Below, in pieces: positions 18,207 through 26,945 of a stretch of 64,000 nucleotides of DNA. Each line of letters starts with the position of its first letter. Within the stretch, counting starts at the first letter, position 1. Source of the stretch: Candidatus Edwardsbacteria bacterium (GTDB lineage: Bacteria; Edwardsbacteria; AC1; EtOH8); contig JAVHLB010000003.1 of assembly GCA_031082425.1 (NCBI GenBank), positions 124,001 through 188,000 on the forward strand, written 5' to 3'. The translations under genes and the position numbers were made by a program. The notes under the pieces are model-generated. The model was not told where the DNA came from, did not search any database, and saw nothing but the letters and a program-made list of their open reading frames with translations.

Positions 18207-19436
18207 ATGAAGGCTGCCGGGTTCTGGGGCAATTATTTCAAACTGACCGGGCGTTTCTCCCCGAATGCCAAGCGGTATCTGCTGGCCACCTTTCTGATAT
18301 CCGTCGGTTTCTCTTTCTATGGGGTGCTGTTCAATCTCTATCTAAACGAGGGAGGACTGCAGGAGGGGATCATCGGCAGCATCCTTTCGCTAAGCGGTTT
18401 GGCTCTGGTCGTCACCGCCATTCCGGCCGGCATCCTCTCCGACCGGCTGGGCCGGAAAAAAGCCATGATCATCGGCACCCTCTCCGGGGCCCTGCTGTCG
18501 ATTCTCCGGGCCCTGACCGTGAACGGCCCGGGCCTGCTGTCCCTGAGTTTTTTGGGAGGGGTCGCCTCGACGCTCTATGTTCTGTCGGCCGCTCCCTTTA
18601 TGATGGAGAACAGCCGCCCGGAGGAGCGGACCCATCTCTTCTCCGCCTCGTTCGCGGTGATGCTGGCGGCCGGGATTGTCGGAAACCTGTTGGCCGGCGG
18701 GCTTCCCGGCTGGGTTATGAATGTTTTTGGCAGCAGCACTTTCGCTGCTTATCGTTTTTCTCTGCTATTGGGATCCGGCATATTCCTTAGCGCCCTGTGG
18801 CCGCTATTTAAAATAACCCAGACCCCGATAATCACCGACGACTCTAGCCTGGTCAGCCTTAAGCGCCTGGGGCAAGGGTTCAGGGCCGCCGGCGGGTTCG
18901 TCTGGTGCAACTTCTGGATCGGGCTGGGGGCGGGGCTGGTGATCCCGTTCTTCAACCTGTATTTTGCCAAAAGATTCGGCGCCTCCAGCGTCCAGATCGG
19001 CCTGTATTTTTCGGTGTCCCAGATATTCACCCTGGCGGCGGTGCTGGTGGGTCCGGCCCTGGCCAAGCGTTTCGGCAAGGTAAGGACCGTGGTGGTCATG
19101 GAGCTGCTGTCACTGCCGTTCCTGATAAGCCTGGGGGCGGAAAAGATTCTTTACCTTGCGGTGCTGTCCTTCTGGATGAGGGCCAGCCTGATGCAGATGT
19201 CCTCGCCCATCTCCTCAGCTTTTATGATGGAGATAGTCCCGGATGATGCCCGGGCTACGGTCAACAGCATAGCCACCATGGCCTGGAACCTGTCCTGGAC
19301 CTTCTCCACCGCTTTCTCGGGCTGGGCCATGCAGCGCTACGGCTACGCCATGCCATATTATCTTACGGCCGGCTGTTATGCGGTCTCGGCGGTATCTTTC
19401 TACCTGCTGTACAACAAAAAAGAGCCGGGAAGGTAG
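18207..19436 (+). CDS. MFS family transporter
   Basis: A 409-residue major facilitator with about 12 hydrophobic segments. The loop after the second helix holds the family A-motif (GILSDRLGRKKAM, about residues 76-88). A break of charged residues in the middle (TQTPIITDDSSLVSLKRLGQ) separates the two halves. The substrate cannot be predicted. It is followed after 15 nt by the DUF2520 gene, possibly co-transcribed. Confidence 0.9.
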   Translation: MKAAGFWGNYFKLTGRFSPNAKRYLLATFLISVGFSFYGVLFNLYLNEGGLQEGIIGSILSLSGLALVVTAIPAGILSDRLGRKKAMIIGTLSGALLSILRALTVNGPGLLSLSFLGGVASTLYVLSAAPFMMENSRPEERTHLFSASFAVMLAAGIVGNLLAGGLPGWVMNVFGSSTFAAYRFSLLLGSGIFLSALWPLFKITQTPIITDDSSLVSLKRLGQGFRAAGGFVWCNFWIGLGAGLVIPFFNLYFAKRFGASSVQIGLYFSVSQIFTLAAVLVGPALAKRFGKVRTVVVMELLSLPFLISLGAEKILYLAVLSFWMRASLMQMSSPISSAFMMEIVPDDARATVNSIATMAWNLSWTFSTAFSGWAMQRYGYAMPYYLTAGCYAVSAVSFYLLYNKKEPGR

Positions 19437-19451
19437 CGCCTTGACAAAACA

Positions 19452-20336
19452 ATGCGGAAAGGGATCATGGATAGACCAAGCCTAGCAATAATCGGAGCCG
19501 GCAAGCTGGGGAGCACTCTGGCATTGGCCCTGTGGCAAAAGGGTTATCGCCTGAGCGGCCTGTCCGACATCGATCCGGCCAGGGTGGAGGAGACGGGCCG
19601 GGCGGTAAACCCGGCCATATCAGACAGCGATCCCTCGGCTGCGACCCGGGGGGCGGAGATCGTGATCCTGGCGGTTCCCGATGACTGCGTAAAGGCCGTC
19701 TCCGACCAGCTGGCCTCCCGGCAGGCCCTGACCAAGGGACAGATACTATGCCACTGTTCGGGCTTTCTGCCGTCATCGGTCTTGGTGGCCAACAAGATGC
19801 TGGGGGCCTCCATTGCTTCAATGCATCCCCTGGCCAGCTTTTCCAGATGCTTGAGCCCCTGGGATCGTTTCAAGGGGATCTATTTCGGGATCGAGGGAGA
19901 CGCCCTGGCCTTGGCGGGATTGAGGCCCTTGATAGAATCTCTGGAGTGCTCTCCGGTGGATATAATGCCGTCCCGAAAGGATCTGTATCATCTCTCCAGC
20001 GTGATGGCTTCTAACTATCTGGTGGCCCTGCTTTACGGCGCGGGCCAGATGATGGAAACGACGGTGGCCGGGAAAGGAAAAGCCGAAGACATGCTCCAGA
20101 GCCTGGCCAGGACGGTGATTGACAGCCTGGGTGAAAACGGGCTGGAAAATTCACTAAGCGGGCCCATCGAACGGGGCGATGTCCAAACAATATCCGGGCA
20201 TCTGGAGGCCCTGAAAAAAGATTTTCCCCAGGGGGTGGAGTTATACAAGATCCTGGGAAGGTTGCTGCTTCGGATATCAAAACAGCGGAATCCCCGGGGG
20301 AGGGAATGGGGGGGCTTGGAGAAATTGCTGGATTAG
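19452..20336 (+). CDS. Rossmann-like/DUF2520 domain oxidoreductase-like protein
   Basis: A 294-residue protein with an N-terminal nucleotide-binding fold (IIGAGKLGSTLA, about residues 13-24; VPDD near 77; HCSGFLP near 100) and a C-terminal helical DUF2520 domain (about 165-290). This layout matches uncharacterised NADP-dependent dehydrogenase-like proteins related to pyrroline-5-carboxylate and F420-linked reductases. The reaction is unknown. An in-frame ATG at 19467 gives a start (MDRPSLAII) closer to the Rossmann strand and could be the true one. Confidence 0.85.
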   Translation: MRKGIMDRPSLAIIGAGKLGSTLALALWQKGYRLSGLSDIDPARVEETGRAVNPAISDSDPSAATRGAEIVILAVPDDCVKAVSDQLASRQALTKGQILCHCSGFLPSSVLVANKMLGASIASMHPLASFSRCLSPWDRFKGIYFGIEGDALALAGLRPLIESLECSPVDIMPSRKDLYHLSSVMASNYLVALLYGAGQMMETTVAGKGKAEDMLQSLARTVIDSLGENGLENSLSGPIERGDVQTISGHLEALKKDFPQGVELYKILGRLLLRISKQRNPRGREWGGLEKLLD

Positions 20337-20370
20337 TCAAAGATTATTGAATATTTTTTAAGATTTTCTC

Positions 20371-20399
20371 TTGACTTTACATATATATCAATTTATAAT
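20371..20399 (+). promoter_or_regulatory. sigma-70-type promoter for the pstS-like/TPR/exb/tonB cluster
   Basis: TTGACT (20371-20376), a 17-nt spacer and TATAAT (20394-20399). The TTG codon at 20399 overlaps the -10 box, which supports the ATG at 20420 as the real start of the next gene. Confidence 0.75.
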
Positions 20400-20419
20400 T
20401 GACCTTCTGGATAATTAGA

Positions 20420-21361
20420 ATGAAATATTTTATAAAATCGTGGCCTTACCTCGGTTTGGTCTTGTTGTCGCTATTCGGCTGCGGCCCCCGACAAAGCAAA
20501 TCCGATGAGACCCAGACCGCCGGAAGGATAGTGGTCAAGGGGGAGGATCTGGCCATCAGAATGATCAGGCGCGAAGCCCAGTCTTTTATGGCCCTGTACC
20601 CCAAATCCAATATCGCGGTTGATGAAGGCGGCTCCAAAGCGGCGATTGCGGCTCTCAACGAAGGCCGGGCCAGGATCGCAGTGATGAACCGCCCCATAAC
20701 CTCCGCCGAGGATTCGATAATCAAAGCCAACGGCGGCCTGGCCAAGGAGTACAAAATCGCTTACGACGGGCTGGCGGTGATAGTCAATTCCAAGAACAAG
20801 ATACAGCGGCTGGATTTCGAACAATTGTCGGGGATCTTTTCCGGAAAGACCACCAGCTGGCGCCGGTTGGGCGGCAACATAGAAAACCTGGTCCCGGTGT
20901 TCCCCGGACCCAATATGGGCCATTTCGAATACTTTCAGCAGCTGGTCTTGAAGGGCGGGGAATATGCCGCCAGGGCCTATCCCTGCACCACCGCCGCCCA
21001 GATAGTCGAGCTGGTGAAGACCCATTCCAGCGCCATAGGCCTGGTCTCCATGGGCGCGCTTTATAGGGACTGGGACGTATGGCCGCCGGTCAAAGAAACC
21101 GGCATAAAGGCTTTGGAGATAGCCCAGGTCAAGGAAAGCGGGTACTTTTCCCCCAATCAAAAGACGGTCCACGAAGGAAACTACCCCCTAAGCCATCCCC
21201 TCTATATGTATGTCAATGATGTTCTGGAAAAGACCTATTCCCAGGGTATGTCCAGCCTGGCCCACGGATTCATCACCTACATCTCTTCGGCCGAGGGGCA
21301 GAAGATAGCCGCCCAGCAGGGCTACGTGCCGGCCACCATGCCGGTGACCATTAAGAAATAG
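20420..21361 (+). CDS. PstS-like substrate-binding lipoprotein
   Basis: A 313-residue lipoprotein with signal peptide and lipobox LSLFGC, then a two-lobed phosphate-binding-protein-like domain (IVVKGEDLA near the start, DEGGSKAAIAALNEGRARIAVMNRP, later GLVSMGALYRD and the C-terminal AHGFITYISSAEGQ). It resembles PstS but no pstCAB transporter genes follow; instead the cluster continues with TPR, ExbB, ExbD and TonB. It could therefore be a periplasmic sensor or carrier for an energised outer-membrane system. Ligand is not certain. Confidence 0.85.
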   Translation: MKYFIKSWPYLGLVLLSLFGCGPRQSKSDETQTAGRIVVKGEDLAIRMIRREAQSFMALYPKSNIAVDEGGSKAAIAALNEGRARIAVMNRPITSAEDSIIKANGGLAKEYKIAYDGLAVIVNSKNKIQRLDFEQLSGIFSGKTTSWRRLGGNIENLVPVFPGPNMGHFEYFQQLVLKGGEYAARAYPCTTAAQIVELVKTHSSAIGLVSMGALYRDWDVWPPVKETGIKALEIAQVKESGYFSPNQKTVHEGNYPLSHPLYMYVNDVLEKTYSQGMSSLAHGFITYISSAEGQKIAAQQGYVPATMPVTIKK

Positions 21362-21411
21362 GATCGACACCATCAGTCACATTTATAAATATCGCGGGGA
21401 GATAATCCGGT

Positions 21412-22914
21412 ATGAAATTATTGAAGATCACCGATTTTGTTCTGATATCCTTGGTGCTGTGCCTAATCGGCTGCGCCACCACCTCCCAGGCGGGAAAACC
21501 CAAGGCTGAGGATCTTCTGAAACAGGGGATCACCGCAGACGATCAGGGCGATTTCGACCAGGCCATCGACCTCTACCGCCAGGCCATCCAGCGGAAATCC
21601 AAGCTCAAAGAAGCCCACTACCGCCTGGGACAGATCTATGTCGAACGGAAGATGTTCGATGAGGCCATCGCCGAGTTCAAAACGGCCCGGGACCTGAAAT
21701 ACCCCCAGGCGGTGACCGAGCTGGCCGTCACCTACCATAAGGCCGGGAAGCTGGACGAGGCCGAGGCCCTGATCAAGGAACTGCTGGTCAAGAAGCCCAA
21801 CGACGTGGACCTCAAATACCGGCTGGGCAAGGTTTATCTGGACAAGGGGCAGCTGAACGAGGCCGGGGAGGTCTTCCGCCAGGTGCTGCAGATGGATCCC
21901 AACAATGCCAGCGCCCATAACGGTCTGGCCAACCTCTATTTCCGCCAGCGAAACTACAATCAGGCCATGGCCGAGTATCTGCTGGCCATCAAACTCAATC
22001 CCGATTTCACCGATGTCAATCTGGACCTGGGCAGCGCCTACTTTCAGAGCGGCAAATACGCCGAGGCCTCCAGATATTTCAAAAAATACACCGAGCTGTC
22101 ACCCAAGGACGCCGCCGGCCACTATATGCTGGCCAAGGCTTATCAGATGCAAAAGGACACCGCTTTGATCGGGCCGGCCATCATCGAGGCCCAAAAGGTC
22201 ACCAAGATGGATCCCGAGAACGACGGGGTCTGGTATCTTCTGGGATCTTTGCAGTATGACGTCAAGAATTATATTGAATCGGCCCAGGCCTTCAGTAAAT
22301 CACTGGAGCTGTCGCCAGCGGATCCCGCCCGCTGGTACGAGGCCGCCAGGGTCTATATCCGGGCCGGCAGCTCCTATGCGGCCAACAAGGATACCGCAAA
22401 TTCCAAGCTGATGTTCGATGCGGCGATCAACGCCTACCAAAAAAGGATGGAGTTGGACCCCTCCAAGGTGGAGGACACCTATTACGATATGGGCAACGCT
22501 TATTACTATGCCGGATATTATGATGAGGCCATACAGTGGTACCTGAAACGCATCGAAAAGAACCCGGCAACTGCTTTCGGCGCTTTGATGAACATGGGCT
22601 ACAGCTATTCATTGAAGGGACAGGCCAGCAAGGCTTCCAAGGCCGAGGTCCGGGTCATTTACGAAAAGGCCATCAACACCTTCCTGCAGGCCAGGGCCCT
22701 GAAGATGGGAAATAATACCAAACCCGTCAAAGAAGCCATCCCGGCCATGGAGGCCCTGTCCCAGCATTATCTGTATATTTTCAACAAATTCAACGAGAAG
22801 GCCTTTAAAACCAAGGCTTCGGCCGAAGCCAATGCCATTTTAAAGATCGATCCGGCCAACAAAATCGCCAAAGAGGTTCTGGCCGCCCTTAAACCCAAGG
22901 TGGAGGTCTGGTAG
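21412..22914 (+). CDS. TPR-repeat lipoprotein
   Basis: A 500-residue lipoprotein with lipobox LIGC after an N-terminal hydrophobic stretch. The mature part is almost entirely tetratricopeptide repeats (about ten), with the usual small-residue and A-hydrophobic pattern, e.g. KEAHYRLGQIYVERKMFDEA and NASAHNGLANLYFRQRNYNQA. TPR proteins act as scaffolds; position suggests it binds partners in the ExbBD/TonB system. It lies 50 nt after the PstS-like gene and 120 nt before exbB. Confidence 0.9.
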   Translation: MKLLKITDFVLISLVLCLIGCATTSQAGKPKAEDLLKQGITADDQGDFDQAIDLYRQAIQRKSKLKEAHYRLGQIYVERKMFDEAIAEFKTARDLKYPQAVTELAVTYHKAGKLDEAEALIKELLVKKPNDVDLKYRLGKVYLDKGQLNEAGEVFRQVLQMDPNNASAHNGLANLYFRQRNYNQAMAEYLLAIKLNPDFTDVNLDLGSAYFQSGKYAEASRYFKKYTELSPKDAAGHYMLAKAYQMQKDTALIGPAIIEAQKVTKMDPENDGVWYLLGSLQYDVKNYIESAQAFSKSLELSPADPARWYEAARVYIRAGSSYAANKDTANSKLMFDAAINAYQKRMELDPSKVEDTYYDMGNAYYYAGYYDEAIQWYLKRIEKNPATAFGALMNMGYSYSLKGQASKASKAEVRVIYEKAINTFLQARALKMGNNTKPVKEAIPAMEALSQHYLYIFNKFNEKAFKTKASAEANAILKIDPANKIAKEVLAALKPKVEVW

Positions 22915-23036
22915 ACATAGCGGCCACAATATCTATCACGGCTTTGAATATTAGGACACGGGTAAATTCAATTAACCGGCTCTCAATCTTGAGAAGCCCA
23001 ATAAAAACCAAAAAGCACAGGAGGTAGTTTAAAACA

Positions 23037-23858
23037 ATGTTAAACGGACTGATGAATGCTCCCATGATCGTCAAAATTTTGATCATGGGAGTCGTCCCGG
23101 CTATCGTAGCCGCCGGGTTGGGCATCGCCCTGGCCCGCACCAAGAAGATCGGATTGGTGACCTTGATACTTTATGTCATCGGGCTGGCTGTATCAACGGT
23201 GATCTATAAGACCCTTCCAGAGTACATCCAGGCCGGAGGCCCGGTGGTGATCATCCTGGTATTCCTGTTGGTGCTGTTGTTCACCTATATCATCGAGCGC
23301 AGCCTGACCATCGGCCGGGCCCGCGGCGCCAAGAACCTGACGGTCTTCATGGAGGAATTCCGGGAACTGCTGAGGGCCGGCAACGTCACCGGGGCCATCG
23401 CCGCCTGCAACGCCCAGAGAGGCTCCACTGCCAATGTTCTGAGGGCCGGACTGGAGAAATATCTGGCCCTGCAGAACGAGAACCTCTCGGCCGACAAGAA
23501 GAGCGCCGAACTGCTCCGGGCCATCGAGGAGGCCAACATGCTGGAGACCCCGCTGCTGGAGCGCAACCTGATAATGCTGACCACCATCGCCTCCATCGGG
23601 ACCATGGTGGGCCTGATGGGCACCACCATCGGCATGATCCGCGCCTTCCAGGCCATGGCCCACGCCGGCGCCCCGGACGCCTCCGAGCTGGCCCGCGGCA
23701 TCTCCGAGGCCCTGATCAACACCGCCGGCGGGCTGTTCAACGGCATCGGCGGCATTGTGGCCAACAACTATTTCATGAACAAGGTCTCCCTGTTCCAGTT
23801 CGGCACCGACGAGGCCATTTACGAGATGCAGCAACTTTTGACGATAGGAGAAAAATAA
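23037..23858 (+). CDS. exbB: ExbB/TolQ/MotA-type proton channel protein
   Basis: A 273-residue inner-membrane protein. Two N-terminal helices precede the typical family core: a helix near 62-85, a cytoplasmic domain (about 90-175) and the paired helices with TIASIGTMVGLMGTTIGMIRAF (about 182-203) and GISEALINTAGGLFNGIGGI (about 222-241) that form the proton path. ExbB pentamers with ExbD use the proton gradient to drive TonB. A strong ribosome site (caggaggtag) lies upstream. Four genes for ExbB, ExbD, ExbD and TonB follow one another closely. Confidence 0.93.
   Translation: MLNGLMNAPMIVKILIMGVVPAIVAAGLGIALARTKKIGLVTLILYVIGLAVSTVIYKTLPEYIQAGGPVVIILVFLLVLLFTYIIERSLTIGRARGAKNLTVFMEEFRELLRAGNVTGAIAACNAQRGSTANVLRAGLEKYLALQNENLSADKKSAELLRAIEEANMLETPLLERNLIMLTTIASIGTMVGLMGTTIGMIRAFQAMAHAGAPDASELARGISEALINTAGGLFNGIGGIVANNYFMNKVSLFQFGTDEAIYEMQQLLTIGEK
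23061..23089. other. perfect 9-bp inverted repeat inside the exbB start region
   Basis: cccatgatc (23061-23069) and gatcatggg (23081-23089) flank gtcaaaatttt within codons 9-18 of exbB. The RNA hairpin would sit near the ribosome entry site; whether it regulates is unknown. Confidence 0.4.
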
Positions 23859-23859
23859 G

Positions 23860-24633
23860 ATGTCAGCAAAGATGAAACGTCGGGCCAGGATCGTCCTGGA
23901 TATGACCCCGATGGTTGACATCGCCTTTCTGCTGGTCATCTTCTTCATGTCCACCTATCATGCCCGTCCCCCGGTGACGGTGGAGGTCATGCTGCCGGAT
24001 TCGCGTTCGCCCTTAAAGGTTCCCGAGGCCAATGTCATGGTCATCAACGTGCTGGCTCCGGAGAAGGCCGCGGCCCTGGCCGACAGCGTCGGACCGACCA
24101 ACCTGCTGACCCTGATCGCCAACGTCAAGGAGGCTACGGCCGATCCCAACGTGACCGTGGCGGCTCTGAGGGGCATGGGAGGGACCCTGCTGCCATCGGC
24201 TTCGGAGGATCTGCTCAAGGAGATCGCCTCCGCCCCCGGCAAGCCCCTGACCAGGGGCCGGGCGGCCGAATTGGCCATCCGCGAGGTGCAGAGGAAGGAT
24301 AATTTCATCAACAAGTGGGCCAAACAGGAGATCGCTTCTTTGACCCCGGAGCAGTATACCGCCAGGGTGGACAGCATGATGATATGGTATGCCACCGGCA
24401 AGGACGCGGCCCAGCCGCTGCTGTTGGGGAATGTCGCCATGACGGTGGTCGAGGAGCGCATGCGCAACCCCAAGCTGATGATGGTCCTGATGGTGGACAA
24501 GAACTGCCTGTCGGGAAAGATGCTTGACCTGACCAGCATCCTGCAGAAAAAAGACGTCAACATGTTAAGGTTTTCCCTGGTGACCAACCTTAAAGCGGAT
24601 GCCAAACCGATGTTTGGCGAAGAAGGGAGGTGA
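23860..24633 (+). CDS. exbD: ExbD/TolR-type protein, enlarged (first copy)
   Basis: A 257-residue bitopic protein. The N-terminal helix RIVLDMTPMVDIAFLLVIFFM carries the conserved proton-carrying Asp (MVD) near residue 20. Usual ExbD proteins are about 140 residues; here an extra stretch (about residues 65-195) separates the post-helix segment from the C-terminal periplasmic fold (LMMVLMVDKNCLSGKMLDL...). It begins 2 nt after exbB and is clearly co-translated. A second ExbD follows, so the motor probably contains an ExbD heterodimer. Confidence 0.9.
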   Translation: MSAKMKRRARIVLDMTPMVDIAFLLVIFFMSTYHARPPVTVEVMLPDSRSPLKVPEANVMVINVLAPEKAAALADSVGPTNLLTLIANVKEATADPNVTVAALRGMGGTLLPSASEDLLKEIASAPGKPLTRGRAAELAIREVQRKDNFINKWAKQEIASLTPEQYTARVDSMMIWYATGKDAAQPLLLGNVAMTVVEERMRNPKLMMVLMVDKNCLSGKMLDLTSILQKKDVNMLRFSLVTNLKADAKPMFGEEGR

Positions 24634-24637
24634 TGGC

Positions 24638-25336
24638 ATGGGCGCAGTAGATATGGGGCCCCAAGAAAGCGGCAAGAAAAAAGGCGGATTGCGCAAGCGC
24701 AAAGGCCGGCCCAATATAGTCCTGGACATGACCCCGATGGTGGACATCGGCTTCCTGCTGGTGATCTTCTTCATGACCACCACCCGGTTCAAGGAACCCC
24801 AGGCCATCGAGATCACCCTGCCCCCGGAAACAGAGCCCGGCACCGAGAAACCGGTGGCCCAGTCCAATGTACTTTCGGTGAATATCATGAAGGACGGCAC
24901 CATTTTGCAGAATATCGGTTTTGATGTTCCGGCCTTGGTGGGGATGGAATCGCTGGATTCACTGATGCTGAACAGCAAACTGGCCAATATCAAGAAGATG
25001 CCGGCCCACATCGACGGCCGGACCCAGGTCTATTACGAATCGGGCCCGGATTTCCTGGACAAGTACGACAAATTCATGGCCGACAACAAGGGCAAAAGGA
25101 TACCCCGGGAGATCCGCGACAGCCTGGATATGGTCCGGGACGAGAAGATCTGCCGCCTGACGGTGCTGGTGCAGGTGAACCGGGAGAGCAGCTACGACAA
25201 GGTGGTGGCGGTGATGGATGCCATCCAGCAGAACCAGGTGGCCCGTTTTGCCATCGTGGAGCAGACCGAGGATCATCTGAAGGCCATCGAGGAAGCCAAG
25301 AAAAAGGCCGCCGCAGCCGCGAAAGGGGGAAAATAG
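24638..25336 (+). CDS. exbD: ExbD/TolR-type protein, enlarged (second copy)
   Basis: A 232-residue paralogue of the preceding ExbD. The ATG at 24638 is preferred over the overlapping ATG at 24599 because ggaggtgat lies just upstream. A basic, lysine-rich N-terminus (KKKGGLRKRKGR) precedes the membrane helix NIVLDMTPMVDIGFLLVIFFM with the conserved Asp. An insert follows (about residues 80-170) and then the C-terminal ExbD fold (LTVLVQVNRESSYDKVVAVMDAI). It ends in an alanine/lysine-rich tail. Confidence 0.9.
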   Translation: MGAVDMGPQESGKKKGGLRKRKGRPNIVLDMTPMVDIGFLLVIFFMTTTRFKEPQAIEITLPPETEPGTEKPVAQSNVLSVNIMKDGTILQNIGFDVPALVGMESLDSLMLNSKLANIKKMPAHIDGRTQVYYESGPDFLDKYDKFMADNKGKRIPREIRDSLDMVRDEKICRLTVLVQVNRESSYDKVVAVMDAIQQNQVARFAIVEQTEDHLKAIEEAKKKAAAAAKGGK

Positions 25337-25339
25337 AAC

Positions 25340-26155
25340 ATGAACAGTAACATCAATATCTTCTTTCCGGTGGCCGGCACTTTGGTGGGGCTGATCCTAG
25401 CCTGGTTGGTGTTAACCATCCAGGCCCGGGAATACTCATCCCTGGGTTTTGGCGTCAAACAATCCAAGGTATTGATCCCCCTGCACCTCAAGAAGGGCAT
25501 GCTGATATCGCTGTCCTTTATGCTGTTGCTGGTGCTGGGAGGGCTCTCTTATTTTGCGGTCAATGCATATATAGAGGCCCACCGGCCGATACCGGAGGCC
25601 CCGATGGTCAGGATCACCTACAGCCAGCTGGGCGCGCCGCCCTCTTTAAGCAGTTCCACCGTGGAGCAGGTGCAGGTGGCATCGGCCGCGGTGGCTGCAG
25701 CCCCCACCATGGGCGTTCCCAAACCGGTGGCCGACGACAAGGCGGTGGACGAAGCCGCCTATACCCAGTCCGAACTGGGAGCCATGTCGGCCGGCATGGC
25801 CACCACCGAGGGAGCCTCCGGAGCCAGCAATCTGCAGGTGGAGGAAGTGGTCCCCGACCGGGCGGCATATGTGGCGGTGGACAAGGCCCCCGAAATTGTG
25901 AAAGCCGGCAAGGCGGAATATCCGGATATCGTCAAAAAAGCCGGCATCGAAGGAAAGGTCTATCTGCAGCTCCTGATCGATTTCGACGGGCACGTCAAAA
26001 TGGCCGTAGTGGCCAAAAGCTCAGGGAATGTGTCTCTGGACGAAGCGGCCGTGGAGGCCGGGAAGCAATGTATCTTCACTCCGGCCGTGGCCCCGGGCGG
26101 CAAACCGGTCCGGGTCTGGGTGATGTGGCCGGTTACCTTTAAGATCAACCAGTAA
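25340..26155 (+). CDS. tonB: TonB family energy-transducing protein
   Basis: A 271-residue protein with two N-terminal hydrophobic segments (about residues 6-27 and 51-72), a low-complexity Ala/Val/Pro linker (about 90-170) and a C-terminal TonB domain (about 185-270: GKAEYPDIVKKAGIEGKVYLQLLID, later FTPAVAPGGKPVRVWVMWPVTF). The C-terminal module matches the TonB_C fold. An extra first helix is unusual, since classical TonB has one anchor. It starts 3 nt after the second exbD. Confidence 0.9.
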   Translation: MNSNINIFFPVAGTLVGLILAWLVLTIQAREYSSLGFGVKQSKVLIPLHLKKGMLISLSFMLLLVLGGLSYFAVNAYIEAHRPIPEAPMVRITYSQLGAPPSLSSSTVEQVQVASAAVAAAPTMGVPKPVADDKAVDEAAYTQSELGAMSAGMATTEGASGASNLQVEEVVPDRAAYVAVDKAPEIVKAGKAEYPDIVKKAGIEGKVYLQLLIDFDGHVKMAVVAKSSGNVSLDEAAVEAGKQCIFTPAVAPGGKPVRVWVMWPVTFKINQ

Positions 26156-26172
26156 ACACCAGTATACCATAT

Positions 26173-26202
26173 TGCCCCGAACTGAAATTTTGGTTCGGGG
26201 CA
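26173..26202 (+). terminator. hairpin after tonB
   Basis: tgccccgaac pairs with gttcggggca (arms 26173-26182 and 26193-26202). The following sequence (tcttaatatt) is only weakly T-rich, so termination may be partial. Confidence 0.45.
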
Positions 26203-26226
26203 TCTTAATATTAAACGGAGGATATT

Positions 26227-26856
26227 ATGAAAAAAATATTGACCATCATGGTGGGCCTTTCGCTGGCAGCTTTCATCTCCTGCAAAAAGGAGGAGATGGC
26301 AAGCCTGCAGAGCCAGGTTCCGGCTGAATCCCAGGCCCAGCCCGATGTCAAGAGGATCATGGAGAAACCGGTGGTGGTTCTGGATACCGATTTCGGCCAG
26401 ATAGAGATAGAGCTGTTTCCCAAGGATGCCCCCCAGACCGTTCTGAATTTCGTCAGCAAGACTTTGGCCCGGTCATTCGACGGGACCACCTTCCACCGGC
26501 TGGTCCCCGGTTTTGTGATCCAGGGGGGAGACCCACTGTCCAAGGACAGCGATCCCAATAACGACGGCTATGGCGGGGAGCAGATGGGAGCCGAGCCGCG
26601 CCAGAAGTCCAACCTTCGGGGGACCATCTCCATGGCTTCCTCCTCGCGGGCCCAGCCGATAGATTCCCAGTCCGACGCCCAGTTCTTCATCAATCTGGAC
26701 GACCAATGCGCCCGGCTGGACCAGATGGGCTTCATCCCATTCGGCAAGGTGGTCAAGGGCATGGAGGTGGTGGACAAAATAGCAAAACAGCCCCGCGATA
26801 TGCGGGACCGCCCCACCAAGAATATCACCATCAAGAGCATCACCGTCAAACAATGA
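26227..26856 (+). CDS. cyclophilin-type peptidyl-prolyl isomerase lipoprotein
   Basis: A 209-residue lipoprotein (lipobox AFISC) with a cyclophilin domain. The core has VVLDTDFGQIEIELFPKDAP, NFV, FHRLVPGFVIQGGDP, FFINLDDQ and GFIPFGKVVKGMEVVDKI, as in bacterial PpiA/PpiB. It would catalyse prolyl isomerisation of envelope proteins. A ribosome site (ggagg) lies 7 nt before the ATG. Confidence 0.95.
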   Translation: MKKILTIMVGLSLAAFISCKKEEMASLQSQVPAESQAQPDVKRIMEKPVVVLDTDFGQIEIELFPKDAPQTVLNFVSKTLARSFDGTTFHRLVPGFVIQGGDPLSKDSDPNNDGYGGEQMGAEPRQKSNLRGTISMASSSRAQPIDSQSDAQFFINLDDQCARLDQMGFIPFGKVVKGMEVVDKIAKQPRDMRDRPTKNITIKSITVKQ

Positions 26857-26870
26857 TCTAAACCTGCAGA

Positions 26871-26904
26871 GACGGGTTAAGCTTGGCTTAACCCGTCTTT
26901 TTTT
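26871..26904 (+). terminator. rho-independent terminator
   Basis: A 12-bp perfect stem gacgggttaagc/gcttaacccgtc with loop ttg is followed by seven T. It ends the cyclophilin transcript. Confidence 0.92.
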
Positions 26905-26912
26905 GACATCCC

Positions 26913-26945
26913 TGATGCCTCCAAAAGAGAGGCATCATTTTATTT
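26913..26945 (+). terminator. second hairpin with T-rich tail
   Basis: tgatgcctc/gaggcatca (26913-26921 with 26929-26937) is followed by ttttatttta. It is a backup terminator for the plus strand; its 3' arm covers the stop codon of the convergent regulator gene. Confidence 0.6.
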
